A DNA stretch of 64,000 bases from Lonepinella sp051851555. Lineage in GTDB: Bacteria > Pseudomonadota > Gammaproteobacteria > Enterobacterales > Pasteurellaceae. The notes below the pieces were generated by a model, which worked only from the letters and a program-made list of their open reading frames with translations, was not told the origin of the DNA and ran no database searches. The position numbers and the translations under genes were made by a program. Positions 55,110 to 63,287 of the stretch are shown piece after piece (the stretch's first letter is position 1; each line of letters starts with the position of its first letter). The DNA lies in assembly GCF_051851555.1 (NCBI RefSeq), contig NZ_JBPDVH010000003.1, forward strand, positions 1 through 64,000, in the 5' to 3' direction.

Positions 55110-56127
55110 TAATAGACAAAATGGTTGCTAAGTAGTGAGTTAAAGCCTTATAGTATCGGTATTATGTAGCAAATGCACAAAGCCTAAAACCCACTCTATC
55201 CCCTGTCCCAACAGGGGATCTTTACGCCACAGCCAAATGCACATCTTGCGGGAAATTATTTAGCAATACTTCTCCTCTAAATTCTGCTCAAATTTGGCAT
55301 GATTACTCTGTTAAAAAACAAACGTTAAAAGAGCTATCAGAGACGTATCAATGTTCAATACGAACCATTCAACGACACATCAAAAAAGCCCCCAAATCGC
55401 TGCTTATTGAGCCTGAATTCACCCCTATCAATATCATCATGGATGTTACCTTCTTTGGACGTAAATTTTGGGTTATGGTTTTTATGAATTCGATTACCGA
55501 TACAGTGATCTATCATCAAATTGTAAAAACAGAAAAAGCGATTTATTACAAAGTTGCAATGAACAAGTTACGAGAAAAAGGATATAAAATTCAATCCATT
55601 ACTTGTGATGGGAAACATGATTTACTGAAAGATCTTTTTGATACTCCCATTCAACTTTACCAGTTTCATCAAGTTGTACTCGTTATGCGAAAGCTCACAA
55701 GGAAACCAAAATCTGAAGCAGGAAAAGAGCTACAAGAGCTGATAAAAACGCTTAAAAAAGTTCTAAAAAAGTATTTTATCGTAATCTAAATGAATGGCAT
55801 CAGAAACACAAAAATTACTTGCTAGAGCGTTCAGAAAAAGCTGAACAAAATGGTAGAAAACCGTTCAAACACAAGCAACTTAGAAGTGTCTATTTCAGCT
55901 TAAAACGACATGAAAATATCCTGTTTACTTTTGAGAAATATCCTGAACTAAAGATTGAAAAAACAACAAATCGGATTGAAGGGCTATTTAAAGAACTGAA
56001 GAAGAAATTAGCTGCACATAGCGCTTTAAAAACAAAGAATAAGATCTTGTTTATACAGGATTTTTTGAATAAGAAAAGTTGCTATTCAGTTAAAGAAAAT
56101 GCTAAATAGCAACCATTTTGTCCATTA
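55110..56127 (+). mobile_element. Insertion sequence, about 1.02 kb, 21-bp terminal inverted repeats
   Basis: The ends at 55110-55130 and 56107-56127 are inverted copies with one mismatch (TAATAGACAAAATGG versus TAATGGACAAAATGG, then TTGCTA). Inside is one transposase region on the plus strand. A 15-base word (GCCAAAGAAAAAGTA) occurs on both flanks, at 55091-55105 and 56129-56143. The transposase resembles the zinc-binding variant of the IS256/Mutator group. I could not define a clean short target duplication touching both ends. Confidence 0.8.
55154..56109 (+). pseudogene. Split transposase (IS256-like, zinc-binding variant)
   Basis: One frame reads from about 55154 to 55789, with no ATG before 55439, through a half zinc ribbon (KCTSCGKLF), a helix-turn-helix (KELSETYQCSIRTIQRHI) and DVTFFGRKFWVMVF with the first catalytic Asp. 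The remainder (LKRHENILFTFEKYPELKIE; TTNRIEGLFKELKKK, with the catalytic Glu) continues in the -1 frame to 56109, ending inside the right repeat. The junction is A-AAA-AAG at 55765-55771 in the exact register for -1 slippage. So it may be a programmed frameshift, or a simple mutation. The missing start and incomplete zinc ribbon favour decay of at least the N-terminus. Confidence 0.65.
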
Positions 56128-56128
56128 T

Positions 56129-56388
56129 GCCAAAGAAAAAGTAAACAACAAGAAAGGTAGCCCAAATTTTACATCGTTCTGAAAATGGCCCCTATTTTGT
56201 TTTCAATACTTAGCACCGGCATACTAAGTTAAGCATGGTGACGGTACTCCGTAGCTTAGGGAAAAATAACTATTTTTTCACCGCACTTTTATTTGCGTTC
56301 GATCAAAACTTGGCGCACTGTCTGAACAGTCTTTATTTAATATCTCTGGCTAAATTTTTCCTATCTGAGCGAAGATAATTCAACATGA
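56129..56388. other. Non-coding stretch after IS: repeat remnant and purF-cvpA downstream region
   Basis: Begins with the right remnant of repeat copy C (GCCAAAGAAAAAGTAAACAA...AGAAAGG to about 56160). It then holds a weak hairpin near 56200-56270, one uptake word (about 56280) and the region just beyond the purF stop. No gene seen. Confidence 0.5.
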
Positions 56389-57900
56389 CTACCTTTCATT
56401 ATGAATCTCTAAATTCGTTGCATCTTTTTCACGTTTTTTCTTGGCTTTATCATTACGTTTTGAGGCAATGCTATCTAAATATTCAGGCGTAATATCGCCG
56501 GTGATATATTGGCCTGTAAATACCGACGCATCAAATTCTCGAATAGCTGGGTTTTCTTGCTGAATGGAAATTTTTAATGCCTCCAGATCTTGGAAGATTA
56601 GACCGTCCACCCCAATTAACTGCGCAATTTCCTCAACATTACGGCCATAGGCAATTAATTCATTCTTGGTTGGCATATCAATGCCGTACACATTCGGATA
56701 ACGAATTTCGGGCGCCGCCGAGGCAAAATAGATTTTATTTGCCCCCGCCGCACGTGCCATTTCGACAATTTGCTCTGAGGTTGTGCCACGCACAATGGAG
56801 TCGTCCACTAATAGCACGTTTTTGCCTTTAAATTCCGCAGAAATCGTATTTAATTTGCGTCGTACCGCACTCACCCGTTGGGTTTGCCCAGGCATAATAA
56901 AGGTACGTCCTACATAACGATTTTTCACAAAGCCTTGACGATAAGGTTTGCCCAATACATTTGAAATTCGCAAGGCAATATCATTGGAGGTTTCTGGTAC
57001 AGGAATCACCACGTCAATGTCAATATCTTTCCATTCTCGAGCAATTTTCTGACCTAAACGTTCGCCCATGTGTACTCGCGCCGCATACACAGAAACGCCA
57101 TCTATGGTGCTGTCAGGGCGTGCAAAATACACATACTCAAAAATACAAGGGGTGAGTTGCGTCTGTTCCGCACAAATTTCGGAAAAAATTTCGCCCTCAA
57201 AGGTCACATAAATGGCCTCACCCGGTTTTACATCTCGCACAAATTCAAAACCAACGGTATCTAACGCCACGGTTTCAGAGGCAAACATATATTCCATTTT
57301 TCCATTTTCTTCCCGTTGTCCTAACACCAACGGACGGATACCATTTGGATCACGAAACGCCACTAAGCCATGCCCAATAATCATTGCCACACAAGCATAA
57401 GCGCCTTTAATATCCTGATTCGTGGCACGAATGGCGCAAAATACATCTTGCGGAGACAGGATTTCTTTGTCGATCTGATCGATATGGTGAGCAAGAATAT
57501 TCAGTAAGGCTTCAGAATCGGAATGAGTGTTAACATGGCGACGGGCTAATTTATACAGTTTATCTTTCAGTTCATCCGAATTGGTTAAATTACCGTTATG
57601 CACTAAGGCTAACCCATAAGGTGAATTCACATAAAACGGTTGCGCCTCCGACACATTAGAACTGCCCGCCGTTGGATAACGCACATGCCCAATTCCGGCA
57701 TTTCCTTGTAATCGTTGCATATGCACTTGCTGAAACACATCCGTGACCAAACCATTGGCTTTGCGTAAGCGGAAACAGTTTTCGTCATCAACGGTGACAA
57801 TCCCAGTGGCATCTTGCCCACGGTGTTGTAACACCATTAACGCATCATAAATAGCCTGATTAACGGGAGTTTGAGAAACAATACCGACGATGCCACACAT
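56389..57900 (-). CDS. purF: Amidophosphoribosyltransferase
   Basis: First committed step of purine synthesis (PRPP plus glutamine to phosphoribosylamine), 503 residues. Cys2 is the N-terminal nucleophile after Met removal (MCGIVGIVSQ); the glutaminase domain shows LQHRGQDATGI and VGHVRYPTAG-like GHVRYPTAGSS. The phosphoribosyltransferase loop is VLLVDDSIVRGTTSEQIV. It lies 14 bases after cvpA, the conserved cvpA-purF operon; control by PurR is likely but no clear site was identified. Confidence 0.97.
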   Translation of the reverse strand: MCGIVGIVSQTPVNQAIYDALMVLQHRGQDATGIVTVDDENCFRLRKANGLVTDVFQQVHMQRLQGNAGIGHVRYPTAGSSNVSEAQPFYVNSPYGLALVHNGNLTNSDELKDKLYKLARRHVNTHSDSEALLNILAHHIDQIDKEILSPQDVFCAIRATNQDIKGAYACVAMIIGHGLVAFRDPNGIRPLVLGQREENGKMEYMFASETVALDTVGFEFVRDVKPGEAIYVTFEGEIFSEICAEQTQLTPCIFEYVYFARPDSTIDGVSVYAARVHMGERLGQKIAREWKDIDIDVVIPVPETSNDIALRISNVLGKPYRQGFVKNRYVGRTFIMPGQTQRVSAVRRKLNTISAEFKGKNVLLVDDSIVRGTTSEQIVEMARAAGANKIYFASAAPEIRYPNVYGIDMPTKNELIAYGRNVEEIAQLIGVDGLIFQDLEALKISIQQENPAIREFDASVFTGQYITGDITPEYLDSIASKRNDKAKKKREKDATNLEIHNER

Positions 57901-57914
57901 TTGCTATGCTCCTT

Positions 57915-58418
57915 TTATTTCACGGGGGTTAAGGTTGAATTTAAGAAACTGGAATTGGCTTGTAATTGTTGGAAAAACCACTCGACCACAAAACCAAAGT
58001 GCGGTATTAATTGCGACGATTTCCACGCATCACTTTGTTCAAAATTAGTAAAGGTATCTACAAAGAACAGTAAAGCGGCAACAATCAATACACCACGTAA
58101 AAAACCGAAACAGGCGCCTAACACCCGATCCGTGCCTGACAGCCCTGTTTTATCCACTAATTGCGAAATGACATAATTCACAATCCCCCCCACAATCAGG
58201 GTTAATATAAACAAGATACCGATAGCCACGCCGTTACGGATATATTCAGAATCAATTTGGGTTAACAGGCCGGCTAAATAAGGGTAAAACTGGCTAGCAA
58301 TAATAAACGCCACAATCCACGTTGCCAGTGACAACACTTCACGCACAAAGCCCCGTAATAAGCTCACAATCACGGAAAATACAATAATACCAATAATAAT
58401 ATAATCAATCACTGACAT
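57915..58418 (-). CDS. cvpA: CvpA family membrane protein (colicin V production)
   Basis: A 167-residue inner-membrane protein with four hydrophobic segments (IIIGIIVFSVIVSLLRGFVRE, then about 35-55, 65-90 and 100-125) and the LSGTDRVLGACFGFLRG motif. It is needed for colicin V production and membrane integrity in enterics; its molecular role is unclear. I start at the ATG of MSVIDYIII, which matches the family; an ATG two codons earlier exists. Confidence 0.94.
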   Translation of the reverse strand: MSVIDYIIIGIIVFSVIVSLLRGFVREVLSLATWIVAFIIASQFYPYLAGLLTQIDSEYIRNGVAIGILFILTLIVGGIVNYVISQLVDKTGLSGTDRVLGACFGFLRGVLIVAALLFFVDTFTNFEQSDAWKSSQLIPHFGFVVEWFFQQLQANSSFLNSTLTPVK

Positions 58419-58496
58419 AATCATCTCAAAAATAGGAAAAACAACGTTGGCTATTCTACCGAAAATTCCGCAAAAAGAAAACGATTGCTTTTAGAT

Positions 58497-58937
58497 TTAG
58501 AGGTCTTGCCAGAATGTGTCGGGTAAATGTTGGTTGGCTTTGTTTAATAAAAAAGCTAAATCTTGATAAGTCGGTTTATCCATCTGTGGCAACGCTACAC
58601 CTTGTTGGCGAAGTTGCATAGAAATTTGCTGAAATTTCACCGCAGTTTGCTTAGGTAAACTGGTTTTGGCACGTTTGCCGAGCCAATATAGTCCTTGTAG
58701 CGGAATACACAAGGCAAACAATGCGGTTAATATTGCCGCCGCCAATGCCACTTGACTATGTGGTACAAAAAATTGTTGCCAGACAATGGCAAACACGGCA
58801 ATAAAAGGCATGAGGGTTTGGGCAAATTTGGTGGTTTTAATGACCCGATTTTCAGGGAAAATTTGGTTGAGTTTGGGGTGAGGAAACCACGTTTTTTGGT
58901 AGGTTTGGCCGTTTTGTAGTGTGTTGAATAATGTCAT
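58497..58937 (-). CDS. yfbV: UPF0208 membrane protein YfbV
   Basis: A 146-residue protein with two adjacent hydrophobic helices (about 42-60 and 65-88) and a C-terminal cytoplasmic part ending in PTYQDLAFLLNKA. In E. coli YfbV affects chromosome macrodomain (Ter) insulation. It is flanked by cvpA and by a hairpin-repeat copy, and looks monocistronic. Confidence 0.9.
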   Translation of the reverse strand: MTLFNTLQNGQTYQKTWFPHPKLNQIFPENRVIKTTKFAQTLMPFIAVFAIVWQQFFVPHSQVALAAAILTALFALCIPLQGLYWLGKRAKTSLPKQTAVKFQQISMQLRQQGVALPQMDKPTYQDLAFLLNKANQHLPDTFWQDL

Positions 58938-58972
58938 TTTTTCTTTTTATTACAATATTTTGTTGTTTTTAA

Positions 58973-59235
58973 ATTGGGTTTCGCCGTTGGCGACTTACTT
59001 TTTCTTTGCTCGTGCAAAGCAAAAGTAAGCAAAAAGAAAGCACGCCCCGATTTTGCCTTGTTTCCTGAAAATAGTTAAATTTGCTTAACGGAAAAGTTGT
59101 AAACTCGCTACGCTCACAAACGCTTTAGCGTTTGAACGTTGCTTTAGCAACGGCCCGTAGGGCGAACCCAGTGAGTAAACAGTACAACTTTTCCTACAAA
59201 TTTAACTATTTTCAGGCGGCAAAGACGGGGACCCC
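58973..59235. repeat. Hairpin repeat element, copy B (longest)
   Basis: Same element as 3750-3957 with an insertion of three small hairpins in the apical loop: 59117-59134, 59137-59152 and 59153-59163. The main stem pairs 59064-59083 with 59197-59216 and 59090-59101 with 59183-59194. Compared with copy A, AATGATT/AATCATT is replaced by AATAGTT/AACTATT, so pairing is kept. It fills most of the gap between yfbV and topA. Confidence 0.78.
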
Positions 59236-59254
59236 ATTTTGTTAGAGTATTATT

Positions 59255-61861
59255 TTATTTTTTCCGCTCAACCCAATGCTTACCATCAAAATCAACAATC
59301 CATTTAGTCTGCTTCCCATTTACTTCCGATGTCACATATTGCCGTTTTTCCTTACGACTAAACCGCACAATCGCCGCATTACCCTCAGGATCTTTTACTG
59401 GTGCATCGGCTAAATATTGCAATTTTTCAGGCAAACGATCTCGATATAACGCTAATTCGGCCACTTTAGGCGCTCTTGTTTCACGAGATTTCGGGAAATT
59501 ATGCGCAGACATAAATACGCCACTGGCGCCATCACGCAACACAAAATAAGCGTCGGATTTTTCGCATTTCAATTCTGGGAAATGGGTCGGATCTTCTTTT
59601 GGTGGGGCAACGTCGCCATTTTTCAATACTTTACGGGTGTTGTCACATTGCGTACAGGCCATGTATTTGCCAAAACGCCCTAATTTTAAGTGCATGTCTG
59701 CACCGCATTTATCACATTCCACTACGGGACCGTCATAGCCTTTGATTTTGAAACTGCCCTGTTCAATCACATAACCATCACAATTTGGATTATTCCCACA
59801 AATATGTAATTTACGTTGCGGATCCAATAAATAGCTGTCCATGGCGGCATCACATTTTGGGCAACGTTTACGAGCAATCAAGGCTTTTGCCTCGCTTTCG
59901 CTGTCTAACACGTTTAACAATTCTGCCTCTGGAATTAAATTCACCGTGCTTTTACAGCGTTCTTTCGGCGGTAAGGCGTAGCCTGTGCAACCTAAAAAGA
60001 CGCCAGTACTGGCAGTGCGAATCGCCATGTTGCGACCACAAGTTGGACAAGCGATATCGGTTTCCACCAAGCTATTCGGTTTCATGCCGCCGTCTAGTTC
60101 ATTTAATTCTGCGGTGCTAAGTTGCTCAGAAAAATCTTTAAAGAATTGATTGAGTTCGGTTTTCCAATTTTTGCTACCGTTGGCAATTTTATCTAGCGTA
60201 TCTTCCATATTGGCGGTGAAATCGTAGTTCATCAATTCACTGAACGATTGATTTAAACGATCGGTCACAATTTCGCCCATTTTTTCCGCATAAAAACGGC
60301 GGTTTTCGGTACGTACATAACCACGTTCTTGAATGGTAGAAATAATTGCGGCATAGGTTGACGGACGGCCAATACCTCGTTTTTCTAACTCTTTCACCAA
60401 AGCGGCCTCAGTAAAACGTGCCGGTGGTTTCGTAAAATGCTGACTTGGTAACACGGCGTCTAATTGCAATGTGTCTTGCACCTTGACGGATGGCAATTCT
60501 TGATCTTCAGGCGATTTGGTTAATTGCGGCAAGACTTTTGTCCAACCATCAAAACGTAAAATACGGCCTTTGGCTTTTAATTCATACTCCCCTGCTGTCA
60601 CCGTTAACGTGGTGCTGTCATATTGCGCTTGTGGCATTTGACACGCCACAAATTGACGCCAAATTAAATCATATAAACGTTCAGCATCTTTTTCCATGCC
60701 TGATAATTGGCTTGCTAATACCTTAACATCAGAAGGACGAATGGCCTCATGCGCCTCTTGGGCATTTTCTTTACTGGAATAAAAATTCGGTTTGGCGGGT
60801 AAGTAATCCGTTCCAAATTGCTGTTCAATATAATGGCGAACCATATTTAACGCATCTGCACTTAAATTGGTGCTGTCGGTACGCATATAAGTGATGTAAC
60901 CCGCCTCATATAAGCGTTGTGCCAACATCATGGTTTTTTTCACGCTAAAACTCAATCTTGTGCTGGCCGCTTGTTGTAAAGTGGAGGTAATAAACGGTGG
61001 ACGTGCTTTTGATGTGGTCGGTTTGGTTTCTAAATCAGATACCACAAAGGCGGATTTTTGCAAAAAATCCACCGCACTTTGTGCTTGTTGTTGGTTTTTC
61101 GGCTCAAATTTTTTGCCTTGAAGTGCGGTGACATCTAAGCGAATTTTTTGTTTTTGGGCCGTTTGCGTATCTACTGCCACTTGCCAGAATTCTTCGGGCA
61201 AAAAGGCTTTAATTTCACGCTCACGTTCCACCAATAATTTCACCGCCACCGATTGCACACGTCCTGCGGATAAACCTCGAGCGACTTTTTTCCAAAGTAA
61301 CGGCGACACCATAAAGCCCACCACTCGGTCTAAAAAACGGCGGGTTTGTTGTGCATTCACTCGGTCTAAATTTAAATGTTCTGGCTTTTCAAAGGCTTGT
61401 TTAATGGCGTTTTTGGTAATTTCGTTAAACACCACCCGACTAAAACGCGCATCATCCCCGCCAATCACTTCACGCAAATGCCAAGCAATGGCCTCCCCCT
61501 CTCTATCCAAGTCGGTGGCCAGATAAATATGATCGGCTTTTTTCGCAAGGGATTTTAATTCTGCCACCACTTTTTCCTTGCCTGGCAAAATCTGATAATT
61601 GGCTTTCCAGCCATGATAAGGATCAATCCCCATGCGCTTGACTAAAGCATTCTGATCTTTCTCTGCTTTGATACTGGCCTTTTCTTCCGCACTGAGTCCT
61701 TTGGTGGAAATAGGCTTTGCTTTTTCGCCGCTAACTGTCCCTGTGGTCGGCAAATCACGGATATGTCCAACACTGGATTTCACCACATAGTTACTGCCCA
61801 GATATTTATTAATGGTTTTCGCTTTGGCTGGCGATTCCACAATCACTAAGGATTTGCTCAT
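59255..61861 (-). CDS. topA: DNA topoisomerase I
   Basis: Type IA topoisomerase relaxing negative supercoils, 868 residues. The TOPRIM domain has Glu9 (VESPAKA) and DLDREGE (Asp117, Asp119); the active-site tyrosine is Tyr325 in GYITYMRTDST. Three C-terminal zinc-ribbon units with paired cysteines (CPTCGRNM..CTGY..C; CPKCDAAM..C..C; CDKCGADM..CTQC) follow, then the basic C-terminal domain. Diverges from the LysR gene across 109 bases. Confidence 0.98.
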   Translation of the reverse strand: MSKSLVIVESPAKAKTINKYLGSNYVVKSSVGHIRDLPTTGTVSGEKAKPISTKGLSAEEKASIKAEKDQNALVKRMGIDPYHGWKANYQILPGKEKVVAELKSLAKKADHIYLATDLDREGEAIAWHLREVIGGDDARFSRVVFNEITKNAIKQAFEKPEHLNLDRVNAQQTRRFLDRVVGFMVSPLLWKKVARGLSAGRVQSVAVKLLVEREREIKAFLPEEFWQVAVDTQTAQKQKIRLDVTALQGKKFEPKNQQQAQSAVDFLQKSAFVVSDLETKPTTSKARPPFITSTLQQAASTRLSFSVKKTMMLAQRLYEAGYITYMRTDSTNLSADALNMVRHYIEQQFGTDYLPAKPNFYSSKENAQEAHEAIRPSDVKVLASQLSGMEKDAERLYDLIWRQFVACQMPQAQYDSTTLTVTAGEYELKAKGRILRFDGWTKVLPQLTKSPEDQELPSVKVQDTLQLDAVLPSQHFTKPPARFTEAALVKELEKRGIGRPSTYAAIISTIQERGYVRTENRRFYAEKMGEIVTDRLNQSFSELMNYDFTANMEDTLDKIANGSKNWKTELNQFFKDFSEQLSTAELNELDGGMKPNSLVETDIACPTCGRNMAIRTASTGVFLGCTGYALPPKERCKSTVNLIPEAELLNVLDSESEAKALIARKRCPKCDAAMDSYLLDPQRKLHICGNNPNCDGYVIEQGSFKIKGYDGPVVECDKCGADMHLKLGRFGKYMACTQCDNTRKVLKNGDVAPPKEDPTHFPELKCEKSDAYFVLRDGASGVFMSAHNFPKSRETRAPKVAELALYRDRLPEKLQYLADAPVKDPEGNAAIVRFSRKEKRQYVTSEVNGKQTKWIVDFDGKHWVERKK

Positions 61862-61970
61862 ATTTAGATACCTAATTTTGTTTAATTTGTGTAAAATTGA
61901 TTACTTTCTTTTTTTATATTGCCTAAGGAATGGTTATTAGGTCAACAATTTTTTTTCAAAAGGGTGTTAA

Positions 61971-62879
61971 ATGGATAAACTAAACGCAATTTCGGTCTTT
62001 TGTAAGGTGATTGAAACCCAAAGTTTTACCCAAGCCGCCCAACTTGAAAATATTTCTGTTGCCATGGCGAGTAAATTAGTCGCTCAACTGGAAGAACAAT
62101 TACAAACACGTTTATTGCAACGCACAACCCGAAAAATCTCCCCAACTGAGGCAGGCTTAGTTTATTATCAACATTGCCAACCTATATTAACAGAATTACA
62201 TGAGGCCGACGCAAGCATTAGTAATCTGTCATCTTCCTTACAAGGCAATCTTGTGGTGTCTGTCCCAATGGATTTTGGTTTACGTTTTATTGCGCCGAAT
62301 TTAGCCGCCTTTACCAAAGCCAATCCCAATTTGCATATTGAAATGGATTTTAGCGATCGTCGTGTTGATCTGTTATCGGAGGGATATGATGTCGCCTTGC
62401 GTATCGGCACCTTGCAGGACAGTTCCTTAGTGGCCCAAAAGCTCGCCACCACAACCATGCACCTCGTTGCCTCGCCTGATTATATTGCACGAAAAGGCCA
62501 ACCACAAACGCTCACGGAACTCCAACAGCACGATTGTTTGCTCTACAAAAATTCTGGCAATCAAATTTATTGGGAATTTACTCACAATGATGGTCAAGTT
62601 CAACGCATAAAAATGCCATCTAAACTCATTTCCAACAACGGCCTCACTCTTGTAGAAATGGCTAAGGCGGGATTAGGCATTATCCATCAGCCTTATTTTC
62701 TCATTGAAAAAGAACTGGCCTCTGGTGAATTAGTGGAACTGTTAACCCATTACAAACCACAAACCCTTGACTTACACGCCATTTACCCACACCGTCGCCA
62801 TTTGGCGGCGAAAGTCAAAGCCTTTGTGGGATTTTTGCAAGGGTTGAAGTTAGGGGGGATAAAAAACAGCCACAATTAA
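61971..62879 (+). CDS. LysR-family transcriptional regulator (CrgA/YhjC-like)
   Basis: A 302-residue regulator with N-terminal winged helix (residues 1-60; FTQAAQLENISVAMASKLVAQLE) and a substrate-binding-like effector domain (GNLVVSVPMDFGLRFIAPNL; VALRIGTLQDSSLVAQKL). It resembles the CrgA/AaeR/DsdC-like branch often found beside the gene it controls; here it diverges from topA, and no obvious metabolic partner is adjacent. Effector unknown. Its last codons form half of the terminator. Confidence 0.9.
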   Translation: MDKLNAISVFCKVIETQSFTQAAQLENISVAMASKLVAQLEEQLQTRLLQRTTRKISPTEAGLVYYQHCQPILTELHEADASISNLSSSLQGNLVVSVPMDFGLRFIAPNLAAFTKANPNLHIEMDFSDRRVDLLSEGYDVALRIGTLQDSSLVAQKLATTTMHLVASPDYIARKGQPQTLTELQQHDCLLYKNSGNQIYWEFTHNDGQVQRIKMPSKLISNNGLTLVEMAKAGLGIIHQPYFLIEKELASGELVELLTHYKPQTLDLHAIYPHRRHLAAKVKAFVGFLQGLKLGGIKNSHN

Positions 62880-62891
62880 AGTGGCTGTTTT
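62868..62891 (+). terminator. Terminator overlapping the LysR stop codon
   Basis: ACAGCCAC pairs with GTGGCTGT, followed by TTTT; the loop AATTAAA contains the stop codon TAA, so the last four sense codons encode the left arm. Confidence 0.85.
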
Positions 62892-62971
62892 GGACTGTCT
62901 AAAACCTTGTATTTGGTTCTATTATTAATTCCGCTGTATTTTTTATCAATACTATATAAAAAACAAACAAC

Positions 62972-63001
62972 CACTTTGAAAAGCAGTTGTTTGTGTTATA
63001 A
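62972..63001 (+). promoter_or_regulatory. Promoter and dyad upstream of the micro-peptide transcript
   Basis: TTGAAA (62977-62982) and TATAAT (62998-63003, near) with about 15 bases between, on the plus strand. The -35 box lies in the loop of a dyad: ACAAACAAC (about 62963-62971) with GTTGTTTGT (about 62986-62994). A repressor site or an RNA hairpin are both possible. Confidence 0.5.
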
Positions 63002-63007
63002 TCCCTT

Positions 63008-63258
63008 TCGTGCTATCGGCGTGGGCGTTGTGCTATTCCAGTAGCACATTGCCTAGTCGCTTAGTCTTGTAGCACTAAGGGGGTGATTTATGTGAAAACA
63101 TCAGAAGTTATTACTCTGATCTTGTTGCTAGTTTTACTAGCACTTGCAAGTAGTATTAAAGTGTCCGCTATACTGAATATACTACTTGAAGTTGTAAGCA
63201 AAATAGCCTAACGGCTAGGAAGTGGGTGGGTTCGCTACCTATCCACGACCTTTCTTTA
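63008..63258 (+). ncRNA. Structured transcript carrying a hydrophobic micro-ORF
   Basis: Predicted RNA of about 250 bases running from the promoter above to a terminator (GTGGGTGGGT with ACCTATCCAC, loop TCGC, then TTTCTTT at 63250-63257). Hairpins: TGTGCTA/TAGCACA (63029-63048), CTTAGT/ACTAAG (about 63059-63078) directly before the ribosome site, TAGCC/GGCTA around the ORF stop. CCTAG (about 63051) could pair long-range with CTAGG (about 63215). The layout recalls hok-like or other type I toxin mRNAs; no RNA family recognised. Confidence 0.5.
63092..63211 (+). CDS. Hydrophobic 39-residue peptide, possible type I toxin or leader
   Basis: GTG start seven bases after TAAGGGGGTGATT, which matches the 16S anti-Shine-Dalgarno over about 12 bases with one wobble, an unusually strong site. 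The product begins KTSEVITLILLLVLLALASS, then KVSAILNILLEVVSKIA: one membrane helix followed by an amphipathic helix, net charge slightly positive. An ATG overlapping the GTG (63090) is immediately followed by TGA. No family recognised; the toxin idea is by analogy in size, hydrophobicity and RNA context. Confidence 0.5.
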   Translation: MKTSEVITLILLLVLLALASSIKVSAILNILLEVVSKIA

Positions 63259-63287
63259 TTATAAGCCTTTCCATTTCAATTTCAAGC

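Noticed and set aside
56195..56275. Possible tRNA or 5S-like remnant in the stretch after the IS
   Set aside because: No cloverleaf, no TTCGA-type arm and no match to the 5S ends I know; only a weak hairpin.
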